Under the pieces are notes generated by a model, which was given only the letters and a program-made list of their open reading frames with translations, had not been told where the DNA came from and did no database searches. 64,000 nucleotides of DNA from Streptomyces sp. Tu6071 (GTDB lineage Bacteria > Actinomycetota > Actinomycetes > Streptomycetales > Streptomycetaceae). The stretch lies in assembly GCF_000213055.1 (NCBI RefSeq), contig NZ_CM001165.1, forward strand, positions 6,751,445 through 6,815,444, written 5' to 3'. The position numbers were made by a program, and so were the translations under genes. This document shows positions 1 to 7,819 of this stretch, piece by piece (positions within the stretch are counted from its first letter, which is position 1; each line of letters starts with the position of its first letter).

Positions 1-79
1 CGCGCGGCGCCGCCGAGCACTTCGGTCGGCTGCGAGGAGTGGCCCATGGGAGCAGGCTCGCAGCCCTAGCCTGTGGCGC

Positions 80-1495
80 GTGCCGCCGTGCCGGGCACGT
101 CCCCGCATCGGGGGACACGGGGGACGGGGCGCGGCGGGGGAGGAGGACACGTGGGCGGGAAACGGGCGAGGCACCGGGCGGTACGGAGGGGGCTCTTCGC
201 GGGGCGAGGGACGGTACGGGCGGGGCGGGCCCGCGCCCGGCGGCCCGGCGCCCGGCGTGCCCGGCAGGGGCGGGGCCCCGCGCGGGGCCCCGGCGCCGCT
301 GCGCGGCGCGATGGTCGCCGCCGCCTCCTGCGTCGCCCTCGCGGGCGGCCTGACGGGCCTGCTCACGGCGGGTGGCGGGGAGCACGGCGGCGAACGCGTG
401 GCCACCGCGCCCGCGCCCTCCCTCGCCGTGGCCCCCGAGCCCTCGTCCCCCGCGGCGACCCTGCCGTCCCGCGCCCCCTCGCCCCGTACGACGGCACCCG
501 CCCCCTCGCGCGCCGCCCCCGCGTCCCGCACCCCCGCGGCGGGCCCCTCCGCGCTCCCGGGCGCGCCCACGTCGCCCGCGGGGCCGGACGGCGACGGCAA
601 GAGCGCCGCGAGCGGGACAGGGGCGGGGGCGGGTGCGGGGAGGCTCTTCCGCTTCCCCGACTCGCAGGTGGCCGACTGGGTCGATGACCACCCGGCCGAC
701 CCGCGCGCCGACGCCATCGAGGACGGCATCGCGCGCCGCCCCGCCGCCGTCTGGTTCGCCGACCACAGCCCCGGGACGATCACCGCGCGCGTCACCGCCG
801 TGACGCGCGCCGCCGCGCGCGCGGACGCCGTGCCCGTCCTCGTCGCGTACGACGTTCCCGGCCGGGACTGCGGCGGTGCCTCGCAGGGCGGGGCGCCCGA
901 CCTCGCGGCGTACGACGACTGGATCACGCGCTTCGCGCGCGGCCTCGGCGACGGTGAGAACATCGTGATCCTCGAACCGGACGCGATCGCCCAGTCCGAC
1001 TGCCTCCCGGCCGCGGACCGCGCCGCCCGCTTCGCCTCGCTGGAGCGCGCCGCGCGGGTCCTCAAGGCCGCCGGGCCCCGTACCCGCGTCTACTTCGACG
1101 CCGGGCACTCCGGCTGGCTGGAGCCGGACCGCGCCGCGGCCCTCCTGCGGCAGGCGGGCGCGGCCCGTGCCGGGGACGGGATCTTCACCAACGTCTCCCA
1201 CTTCCACCGCACCGCCGACGAGACCGCCTACGCCCGCGCCGTGCTCGACGCGCTCGGCGGACCGCCCGGCCTCGGCGCCGTCGTCGACACGAGCCGCAAC
1301 GGCAACGGCGCCCCGCCCGGCGGCGCGTGGTGCGACCCGGCCGGACGCGCCCTCGGCACCCCGCCGACCCTGCGCACCGGGCAGGCGCGCATCGACGCCT
1401 ACCTGTGGGTGAAGCTCCCCGGCGAGTCCGACGGCTGCACGGCGGCCCCCGGCACCTTCAGCCCGGAGGCGGCCTACGCGCTCGTCCGGGGATGA
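80..1495 (+). CDS. Secreted or membrane-anchored glycoside hydrolase family 6 protein (cellulase-like)
   Basis: GH6 enzymes cleave beta-1,4-glucan with inversion, as endoglucanases or cellobiohydrolases. The GH6 signature YDVPGRDCGGASQGG lies near residue 257 and the catalytic-acid motif ILEPDAIAQSDC near 298-309; FDAGHSGWL and YLWVKLPGESDGC are also typical. A hydrophobic segment (MVAAASCVALAGG, from about residue 78) would act as signal peptide or anchor, followed by a long Pro/Ala/Ser linker to about residue 185. The start is doubtful. GTG at 80 has no ribosome-binding site. The best one, AGGAGG at 141-146, serves a GTG at 151 in another frame, and ATG at 311 would begin right at the hydrophobic stretch. 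No carbohydrate-binding module is visible. Family is confident, exact substrate is not. Confidence 0.8.
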   Translation: MPPCRARPRIGGHGGRGAAGEEDTWAGNGRGTGRYGGGSSRGEGRYGRGGPAPGGPAPGVPGRGGAPRGAPAPLRGAMVAAASCVALAGGLTGLLTAGGGEHGGERVATAPAPSLAVAPEPSSPAATLPSRAPSPRTTAPAPSRAAPASRTPAAGPSALPGAPTSPAGPDGDGKSAASGTGAGAGAGRLFRFPDSQVADWVDDHPADPRADAIEDGIARRPAAVWFADHSPGTITARVTAVTRAAARADAVPVLVAYDVPGRDCGGASQGGAPDLAAYDDWITRFARGLGDGENIVILEPDAIAQSDCLPAADRAARFASLERAARVLKAAGPRTRVYFDAGHSGWLEPDRAAALLRQAGAARAGDGIFTNVSHFHRTADETAYARAVLDALGGPPGLGAVVDTSRNGNGAPPGGAWCDPAGRALGTPPTLRTGQARIDAYLWVKLPGESDGCTAAPGTFSPEAAYALVRG

Positions 1496-1510
1496 GGGCG
1501 CCCCCGGGAC

Positions 1511-1556
1511 GGACGGCGGCCCCGTACGAGTTCCCGTACGGGGCCGCCCTCCGTCC
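1511..1556. terminator. Bidirectional terminator between GH6 gene and permease gene
   Basis: Two convergent genes are separated by a GC-rich inverted repeat. The 14-nt arms 1515-1528 and 1535-1548 are exactly complementary around a 6-nt loop, and the flanking GGACGG/CCGTCC extends the stem. There is no U-run, as usual in this genus. Confidence 0.65.
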
Positions 1557-1563
1557 GCTCGCG

Positions 1564-2979
1564 CTACTCGCCCTTGCGGGCCTCGGCGGACCGCCCGTCG
1601 CCCGCCTCCGACGTGTCGTACGACGACGTCCCCGAGTCGAGCAGCGGCTCCTGCGTCTTGAGGTGGGCCGGCGCGAGGGCCCGCAGCGCGTGGTAGCCGG
1701 TGATGACCACGAGCGTGCCGAGCGCGATGCCGCTCAGCTCGAAGTTGTCCGAGATCTTCAGCGAGACGCCGCCGACGCCGATGATGATGCCCGCCGCCGT
1801 CGGCACGAGGTTGAGCGGATTGCGCAGGTCGACCTTGGCGCTGAGCCAGATCTGCGCGCCGAGCAGCCCGATCATGCCGTAGAGGATCACGGTGATCCCG
1901 CCGAGCACCCCGCCGGGCACCGCCGCGACGACCGCGCCGAACTTGGGGCACAGGCCGAAGAGGAGCGCGAAACCGGCGGCCGCCCAGTACGCGGCCGTCG
2001 AGTAGACGCGCGTCGCCGCCATGACGCCGATGTTCTCGGAGTAGGTCGTGTTCGGCGGGCCGCCCACGGCGGTCGAGAGCATCGAGCCGAAGCCGTCCGC
2101 CGAGATCGCCGTGCCGAGCTTGCCGTCCAGGTTCTCGCCCGTCATCTCGCCGACCGCCTTGACGTGCCCCGCGTTCTCCGCGATGAGCGCGATCACGACG
2201 GGCAGCGCGACGAGGATCGCCGACCACTGGAAGTGCGGTCCGTGGAAGTCGGGCAGGCCGATCCAGTCCGCCTTGCCCACCGCGTCCAGGTTCAGCCGCC
2301 AGTGGTCGACGGTCTTGCCGCTGCCGTCCGCCGAGTGGATACGGCCGAAGATCCGGTCGAAGCCCCACGAGACGACGTACCCGAAGACGAGCCCCAGGAA
2401 GATCGCGATCCGCGACCAGAAGCCGCGCAGGCACACGACCGCGAGCCCCGTGAAGAGCATCGTGAGCAGCGCGACCCACTGGTCCTGCGGCCAGTAGGTG
2501 GACGCCGTGACAGGGGCCAGGTTGAAGCCGATGAGCATCACGACCGCGCCCGTCACCACCGGCGGCATCGCCGCGTGGATGATCCGCGCCCCGAAGTGCC
2601 GCACCGCGAGCCCCACGAGGAAGAGCAGCACGCCGACGGCGAAGACCGCGCCCGTCACGACCGCGCTGGAGCCGCCCTGGGCGCGGATCACCGCCGCCAC
2701 GCCGACGAAGGAGAGCGAGCAGCCGAGGTAGCTCGGCACCTTGCCGCGCGTCGCGAGCAGGAAGATCGCCGTCGAGACGCCGGACATCATGATCGCGAGG
2801 TTCGGGTCGAGACCCATGAGTACCGGGGCGACGAAGGACGCGCCGAACATCGCGACGACGTGCTGCGCGCCGAGCCCGATCGTGCGCGGCCAGCTCAGCC
2901 GCTCGTCGGGCCGGACCACGGCACCCGGGGCCGGGGTCCGCCCGTCCCCGTGCAGTTTCCAGCGCACGCCGAAGTCCAT
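1564..2979 (-). CDS. NCS2 family uracil/xanthine permease
   Basis: Integral membrane nucleobase:cation symporter of the UraA/PyrP group, 471 residues, the usual length for the family. The N-terminus has the characteristic GLGAQHVVAMFGASFVAPVL segment. Later come AENAGHVKAVGEMTG (the conserved substrate/cation-site Glu-Asn region) and the family-specific GGPPNTTYSENIGV loop. Many hydrophobic helices are visible. ATG at 2979 is preceded by GAGGAGCG, a good ribosome-binding site. It is transcribed alone, convergent with the GH6 gene and divergent from a thioesterase gene. The role is probably uracil or xanthine salvage; the substrate cannot be fixed from sequence. Confidence 0.9.
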   Translation of the reverse strand: MDFGVRWKLHGDGRTPAPGAVVRPDERLSWPRTIGLGAQHVVAMFGASFVAPVLMGLDPNLAIMMSGVSTAIFLLATRGKVPSYLGCSLSFVGVAAVIRAQGGSSAVVTGAVFAVGVLLFLVGLAVRHFGARIIHAAMPPVVTGAVVMLIGFNLAPVTASTYWPQDQWVALLTMLFTGLAVVCLRGFWSRIAIFLGLVFGYVVSWGFDRIFGRIHSADGSGKTVDHWRLNLDAVGKADWIGLPDFHGPHFQWSAILVALPVVIALIAENAGHVKAVGEMTGENLDGKLGTAISADGFGSMLSTAVGGPPNTTYSENIGVMAATRVYSTAAYWAAAGFALLFGLCPKFGAVVAAVPGGVLGGITVILYGMIGLLGAQIWLSAKVDLRNPLNLVPTAAGIIIGVGGVSLKISDNFELSGIALGTLVVITGYHALRALAPAHLKTQEPLLDSGTSSYDTSEAGDGRSAEARKGE

Positions 2980-3270
2980 CTGTTCTCGCTCCTCGTCGCC
3001 TCAGTCCCCGCCGGTGCACGAGCCGGACACGCGACGGACCGCACGGATGTTCCCGTACCGGATTCCGGCACATGTTAATGGCAGGTAAGGGTGCCTTCGC
3101 GCCATGCGCGGTACGCGGCGCGGGGCCCCGCGCGCCGTGGGGGAGGCGTCCGGGAGTGGGGGAGGAGTGGCCGCAAGGGGGCGCTTGTCGAGGTAAACCC
3201 GCTGGTGGGCGGCGTCTGACGCCCGCTTACGATGAAGCGTTCGATTCCCTGGCAGAACAGGCGCTCCCGC

Positions 3271-3735
3271 ATGTCGCTCGCAGCCCCCGCCCCGGCCGAA
3301 ACCGGCCCCCTCCCGTACGGGGTGCTCGTCCCCTCGTACGTGCACTTCGACGACCTCGACGCGCTCGGCCTGCTCCACAACGGCCGCTACCCGCTCCTCG
3401 TCGAACGGGCCTGGACGGCGTACTGGCGCGAGCACGGCCTCGCCTACCGCGGCGACTGGCACGAGGCCGCGGACGCCTGCAACGCCGTCCGCGAGTTCAC
3501 CATCGGCTACGAGAACCCCGTCACCCTCACCGGCGAGTACGCCGTCCACCTCTGGCTCGACCGCCTCGGCACCACCGGGCTCACCTACGGCTTCCGCTAC
3601 TGCTCGGCGGACGGCATCGTCACCCACGCCCGCGGCCACCGCGTCCTCGTCCGCCTCGACCCCGACACGCTGCGCCCCCGCCCGTGGAGCGAGGACTTCC
3701 GCGCGAAGGCGCGGGCGCTGCTGCGGGCGGCGTGA
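3271..3735 (+). CDS. Acyl-CoA thioesterase, hotdog fold (4HBT type)
   Basis: Small 154-residue protein that should hydrolyse acyl-CoA or related thioesters in the cytoplasm. The hotdog motif VHFDDLDALGLLHNGRY near the N-terminus carries the Asp used as catalytic residue in 4-hydroxybenzoyl-CoA-type thioesterases (D-x-x-G-x-x-[HN]-N-x-x-Y). ATG at 3271 is preferred because it is closest to the conserved domain. An in-frame ATG at 3232 would add 13 residues but has no ribosome-binding site. TACGAT just before 3232 could be a -10 box, placing the transcript start between the two ATGs. The natural substrate is unknown. Confidence 0.8.
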   Translation: MSLAAPAPAETGPLPYGVLVPSYVHFDDLDALGLLHNGRYPLLVERAWTAYWREHGLAYRGDWHEAADACNAVREFTIGYENPVTLTGEYAVHLWLDRLGTTGLTYGFRYCSADGIVTHARGHRVLVRLDPDTLRPRPWSEDFRAKARALLRAA

Positions 3736-3742
3736 GCGGCCC

Positions 3743-3804
3743 GGGGGCGGGACGGGTACGGGGCGGACTCCGCGTGCGGTCCGCCCCGTACCCGTCCCGC
3801 CCCC
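3743..3804. terminator. Long perfect-stem bidirectional terminator
   Basis: Arms at 3743-3768 and 3779-3804 are perfectly complementary over 26 nt around a 10-nt loop, squeezed between the convergent thioesterase and MFS genes. Its position and strength fit a shared terminator. Confidence 0.75.
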
Positions 3805-3807
3805 GCC

Positions 3808-5040
3808 TCAGCCCTTGCGGCCCGCCGCCCTGAGGACGTTCGCGCCCGCCACGAGGCCGAAGGCGAGGACCGTCACCAGGACGAAGGAGCCGACCAGGCT
3901 CGTCGCGTCGGCGACCACGCCGATCGCCGAGGGGGCGATGAGTCCCGCCGTGTACGTGATCGTGGCGACACCCGCGATCGCCTGGCTCGGGTTCGGTCCG
4001 CTGCGCCCCGCGGCGGCGAAGCACAGCGGCACCACGACGGCGATGCCGAGGCCCATGAGCGCGAAGCCGCCCATCGCCGCCACCGGGTTCCCCGCGAGGA
4101 CCACGAGCAGACCGCCCGCCGTGGCCATCACCCCGCCGACCCGCACCACACGCCTCGCGCCGAAGCGGTCCACGAGCCCGTCCCCCGCGAAGCGCGCGAG
4201 CGCCATCGTCGCGGTGAACGCCGTCGTGGACGCGGCGGCGATCCCGGCCGACGTGTCGAGTTCGCCGTGCAGGAAGACCGCCGACCAGTCCAGGCTGGCG
4301 CCCTCCGCGAAGACCGCGCAGAAACCCACCGCGCCGATGAGCAGCGCCGAACGCGGCGGCAGCGCGAAGCGCGGCGGCGCCGGCTCGTCCTCCTCGCTGC
4401 GCAGGTCGAGGACCCACCGGCACAGCACGAGCCCCGCCGCCGTCAGCACGAGCGCCGTCACGAGGTGGTGCAGCCGCGCGTCCGAACCCAGGTGCGCGGC
4501 GAGCGTCCCCGCCGCCGAGCCGAGCAGCGCCCCCGTGCTCCACATGCCGTGCAGTCCCGACATGATCGACTTGCCCCAGCGGTTCTCCGTCTCGACGCCG
4601 AGCGCGTTCATCGCGACGTCCGACATGCCCGAGCAGGCCCCGTACACGAAGAGCGCGAGGCACAGCACGGCGAGGTTCGGCGCGAGCGAGGGCAGGACGA
4701 GGGCGAGCGTCCACCCGGCGAGCAGGAGCCGCAGCGCGGTCCGCGAGCCGAGGCGGTGGCTGATCCGGCCCGCGAGCGGCATCGCGAGCGCCGCGCCGAG
4801 CGCGGGGAAGGCGAGCGCGAGACCGAGCTGCCCCGCCCCGAGGTCCGCGTGGTCCTTGATCCAGGGCACCCGGGTCGCGAAGGAGCCCGTCACGCTCCCG
4901 TGCACGCAGAAGACCGCGGCGATCGCCCAGCGCGCGCGCCGCACCGCCCCCCGGTCGAAACCGCCGGCCGGGACCGCGCCCGCGCCCCCGGCCGCCGCCA
5001 TCGCGGCGCCCGTGGCCCGCTCTCCCGCCGTCTCGCTCAT
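3808..5040 (-). CDS. MFS transporter, probable sugar or drug exporter controlled by the adjacent ROK regulator
   Basis: A 410-residue major facilitator superfamily protein with about 12 hydrophobic segments. The loop motif AGRISHRLGSRTALRLLLAG matches the MFS motif A region after helix 2, and LVDRFGARRVVRVGG repeats it in the second half, as expected for the duplicated fold. ATG at 5040 is chosen because GGGAGGGG lies 5-8 nt upstream; longer readings in this frame run through the operator region. It is divergent from a ROK-family repressor with a perfect palindrome between the genes, so its expression is probably repressed by that protein and relieved by a sugar-like ligand. Substrate unknown. 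Confidence 0.85.
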   Translation of the reverse strand: MSETAGERATGAAMAAAGGAGAVPAGGFDRGAVRRARWAIAAVFCVHGSVTGSFATRVPWIKDHADLGAGQLGLALAFPALGAALAMPLAGRISHRLGSRTALRLLLAGWTLALVLPSLAPNLAVLCLALFVYGACSGMSDVAMNALGVETENRWGKSIMSGLHGMWSTGALLGSAAGTLAAHLGSDARLHHLVTALVLTAAGLVLCRWVLDLRSEEDEPAPPRFALPPRSALLIGAVGFCAVFAEGASLDWSAVFLHGELDTSAGIAAASTTAFTATMALARFAGDGLVDRFGARRVVRVGGVMATAGGLLVVLAGNPVAAMGGFALMGLGIAVVVPLCFAAAGRSGPNPSQAIAGVATITYTAGLIAPSAIGVVADATSLVGSFVLVTVLAFGLVAGANVLRAAGRKG

Positions 5041-5113
5041 GTGGCCCCTCCCGCACCGCGCCGCACCGCTGGTGCGGAGGGCTGTCGAACACTTCCTGTG
5101 TGCCAGACGTGAA

Positions 5114-5138
5114 ACTATCAGGAAGCCTTCCTGATAGT
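5114..5138. promoter_or_regulatory. Perfect 25-bp palindromic operator between MFS and ROK genes
   Basis: ACTATCAGGAAG (5114-5125), one central base, then its exact reverse complement CTTCCTGATAGT (5127-5138). It is markedly AT-richer than its surroundings and lies in the intergenic space between two divergent genes. Inference: the binding site of the neighbouring ROK repressor, controlling both directions. Confidence 0.75.
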
Positions 5139-5185
5139 GAATGATTATGATGCAGGCCGACCCGCGAGGGAAGGGGGACCAGCCC

Positions 5186-6433
5186 GTGACCGCCTCGACA
5201 CACGTATCGGACCTGCCCGGGGAGGCGAAGCGCCCCGCGCCCGCCTCGCCCAGCACCGCCCGCGCCCTCAACGACCGGCTCGCGCTGCGCCTCCTCCAGG
5301 AGCACGGCCCGCTCACCGCCGCGCGCCTCAAGGAACTCACCGGGCTCTCCCGCCCGAGCGTCGCCGACCTCGTCGAACGGCTCGGGGCCGCCGGGCTCAT
5401 CGAGGTCGTCGGCGCCTCGGAACAGCGCAGACGCGGCCCCAACGCCCGGATCTACGGGATCGTCGCGGACCGCGCCCACCTCGCGGGGCTCGACGTGCGC
5501 ACCCACAGCGTCTCCGTGCTCGTCACGGACCTGCTCGGCGCGACCCTCGCCGAGTCCTCCGCGCCCGTCGACCCCGCCGCGAGCACCGGGGCGGCCGTCG
5601 CCCGCGCGGTGGACCTCCTCGCGGACACGGCGGCCCGCGCGGGGGTCCCCGAACTGCGTGCCGTGGGCGTCGGCGCGCCCGGACTCGTCACGCCGGGCAC
5701 GGGCGAGCTGCGCGACAGCTCGGGGCTGCCGCCCTGGCACCGCGCGCTCGTGCCCGTCCTGCGCGAGCGCTTCGCGGGCACCGTCCTGGTCGAGAACGAG
5801 ACCAACCTCGCCGCCGTCGCCGAACTGCGCGCGGGCGCGGCCCGCGACCGCGACACCTTCGTGCTCCTCTGGCTCGGCCACGGCGTCGGCGCGGCGGTCG
5901 TGCTCGACGGCGCGCTCCGCCGGGGCGCCTCGGGCGGCACGGGCGAGATCGGCTTCCTCCCCGTCCCCGGCACGCGGGTGCTCCCCGGGCGGGACAGCTG
6001 CGAGGGCGGCTACCACTCCCTCGCCTCGTCGGCGGCGATCGAGGAACTCGCCGCCGCGCACGGGCTGGTGGCGGCCCCCGCCCCGCACGAACCGCCCGCC
6101 GCCGCCCTCGTCCGGCGCGCGGTCCGCGACACGGAGTCACCCGCGACGGCGGTACGGACCCGGGCGGACGCCTTCCTCGACGCCCTCGCCGACCAGGTCG
6201 TCCTCGGCGCGGCCTCCGTCGTCGCGATCCTCGATCCCGGCTGCGTCCTCCTCGGCGGCGAGACGGGCCGCGCGGGCGGCGCGGTCCTGGCCGCCCGCGT
6301 CGCGCGCCGCCTCGCCCGCCTCACCCCACTGGCGACGGAGGTGCGCCCGACGGCGCTGGGGGGCGGGGCGGTCCTGCGAGGCGCGCTGCTGATGGCGCTG
6401 GACCACGCCCAGCAGGAGCTGTTCGGGGGGTGA
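5186..6433 (+). CDS. ROK family transcriptional regulator (NagC/XylR type)
   Basis: N-terminal winged helix-turn-helix (RLLQEHGPLTAARLKELTGL, then SRPSVADLVERLGAAGLI) followed by a ROK sugar-kinase-like domain. VGVGAPGLV and VENETNLAAVAE are typical of ROK proteins. The glycine-rich segment ASGGTGEIGFLPV occupies the place where kinases carry GHxxxxxxG. The zinc-binding CxCGxxGC cluster is not present; only one Cys (DSCEGGYHS) remains there, so this is a regulator without the zinc site. GTG at 5186 follows AAGGGGGACC, a good ribosome-binding site; ATGs at 5141-5150 are possible but sit against the palindrome. Length 415 residues. It probably binds the palindrome upstream and controls the MFS gene and itself. 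Confidence 0.85.
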   Translation: MTASTHVSDLPGEAKRPAPASPSTARALNDRLALRLLQEHGPLTAARLKELTGLSRPSVADLVERLGAAGLIEVVGASEQRRRGPNARIYGIVADRAHLAGLDVRTHSVSVLVTDLLGATLAESSAPVDPAASTGAAVARAVDLLADTAARAGVPELRAVGVGAPGLVTPGTGELRDSSGLPPWHRALVPVLRERFAGTVLVENETNLAAVAELRAGAARDRDTFVLLWLGHGVGAAVVLDGALRRGASGGTGEIGFLPVPGTRVLPGRDSCEGGYHSLASSAAIEELAAAHGLVAAPAPHEPPAAALVRRAVRDTESPATAVRTRADAFLDALADQVVLGAASVVAILDPGCVLLGGETGRAGGAVLAARVARRLARLTPLATEVRPTALGGGAVLRGALLMALDHAQQELFGG

Positions 6434-6482
6434 GGGGGCGGGGGAGGGGGCTCACGTCCCCGGCTCGGACGGCGGGCGGCGA

Positions 6483-6504
6483 CGCCCGGCCCGGAAGCCG
6501 GGCG
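6483..6504. terminator. Short hairpin between convergent ROK and sigma factor genes
   Basis: CGCCCGGC and GCCGGGCG (6483-6490, 6497-6504) form an 8-bp stem with a 6-nt loop between two converging genes. Confidence 0.45.
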
Positions 6505-6521
6505 GCTGCCCCCGGCCCCCG

Positions 6522-7418
6522 TCAGCTCGCCTCCCCGGCCCCCAACTGCTCGGCCAGATAGCCCAGTTTCTCCGGGTTCAGGACCGCCCGGATCTGCGTG
6601 ATCCCCTCCGCCCCGCCCGAGACCTCCATGACCCCGCCGAGCCGCCCGTCCGCGAAGAAGAGCAGCGCGGGCGCCCCGTTGATCTGCGCGGGCCGGAACT
6701 CCGCGTCCACGAGCCACTTCTCCAGCGCCATCCGGATCAGCCCCGCCACCGGCTCGCGGCCCACGACGATCTTCCGGGCCGCCGGGACCCTGCCGCCGCC
6801 GTCCGACCACCAGCTCACGTCCTCGGCGAGCAGCGACACCAGCTCGCTCACGTCGCCCGCGCGTGAGGCGGCGAGGAAGGTCTCCACGAGGGCCCGCTGC
6901 CGCTCGCTCTCCACCGCGTACCTGGCCCGCTCCTCCGCGAGCCGCGCCCGCGCGCGCCGCAGGTGCTGGCGGGCACCCGACTCGGAGAGGCCGAGTATCC
7001 CGGCGATCTCGCGGTGCCCGTAGCCGAAGGCGTGGTGCAGCACGTACACCGCGCGCTCCGGCGGGCTCAGCCGTTCGAGCAGGAGCAGCAGCGCCGAGGA
7101 CACCTCCTCCCGCTGCTCCGCGCTCTCCATCGGCCCGAGCGCCCCGCCCGAGGTCAGCACCGGCTCCGGCAGCCACGGGCCCACGTACCGCTCGCGGCGC
7201 ACGCGCGCCGAGTCGAGCACCGTCAGGCACAGACGCGTCACCGTCGTGGTGAGCCAGGCGCCGGGCGTGCGCACCGCCGCGCGGTCCGTGCCCGCCCAGC
7301 GCAGGTACGCGTCCTGCACCACGTCCTCGGCCTCCTGCGCCGAACCCAGCATCCGGTAGGCGAGCCCGAACAAGCGGGGCCGCTCCGTCTCGAACTCCCG
7401 TACAGAATCCGTGATCAC
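6522..7418 (-). CDS. sigJ: ECF RNA polymerase sigma factor, SigJ/ECF41 family
   Basis: A 298-residue extracytoplasmic-function sigma factor. Region 2 is recognisable in LFGLAYRMLGSAQEAEDVVQ and region 4 in GYGHREIAGILGLSESGARQ. A C-terminal SnoaL-like extension carries the two hallmarks of ECF41: DGGG at about residue 206 and NPEKL at about 281. In the family this extension replaces an anti-sigma factor and regulates the core. Start GTG at 7418 matches the usual start of the sigma-2 domain. ECF41 genes are usually next to a carboxymuconolactone decarboxylase, oxidoreductase or epimerase gene; none is present here. It is divergent from the FMN riboswitch. Confidence 0.9.
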   Translation of the reverse strand: MITDSVREFETERPRLFGLAYRMLGSAQEAEDVVQDAYLRWAGTDRAAVRTPGAWLTTTVTRLCLTVLDSARVRRERYVGPWLPEPVLTSGGALGPMESAEQREEVSSALLLLLERLSPPERAVYVLHHAFGYGHREIAGILGLSESGARQHLRRARARLAEERARYAVESERQRALVETFLAASRAGDVSELVSLLAEDVSWWSDGGGRVPAARKIVVGREPVAGLIRMALEKWLVDAEFRPAQINGAPALLFFADGRLGGVMEVSGGAEGITQIRAVLNPEKLGYLAEQLGAGEAS

Positions 7419-7534
7419 AGCGCACAGCGTGCCACCGCGCGGTCCCCGCGTCCCGTAATCCCGAACTCGCTGTGAGTCATCCCACCCCGCGCTCCTCTTC
7501 CCGGCGTGGCACACTGGTGCGCGTACCAGCAACA

Positions 7535-7661
7535 GCGCACTCCGGGGTCGGTGTAATTCCGAACCGGCGGTTACAGTCCGCGACCCGCTCGCTTCCAGCG
7601 AGCGGTTGACCAGGTGGAATTCCTGGACCGACGGTGAAAGTCCGGATGGGAGGCAGTGCGC
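7535..7661 (+). promoter_or_regulatory. FMN riboswitch (RFN element)
   Basis: The conserved RFN blocks are all present: GGGGTCGGTG, AATTCCGAACCGGCGGT, AGTCCGCGACCCG, a variable hairpin, GGTGGAATTCCTGGACCGAC, and GGTGAAAGTCCGGATGGGAG. The closing P1 stem is GCGCAC (7535-7540) with GTGCGC (7656-7661). It lies about 160 nt upstream of ribD, so FMN should shut down expression of the whole riboflavin operon. About 160 nt of expression platform follow before the GTG of ribD. Confidence 0.97.
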
Positions 7662-7819
7662 GGCGGGTCGCACGCAGCAGTGCGCCGCCGTAGGCCGGGC
7701 CGCCGCACGTCGGCGTCCCCCGGTCCGCGTCCGGCGTTCCCTCTGCCCGTGTGCGCCCGTACCAAGCCTGTCCTCGCGACAGCGCCCCGGAGTCCGTGCC
7801 CGAGAGGCAGGAGGACCCG

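Noticed and set aside
1327..3078. Plus-strand frame across the permease gene
   Set aside because: Arg/Asp/His-rich antisense shadow; the minus-strand permease has complete NCS2 motifs.
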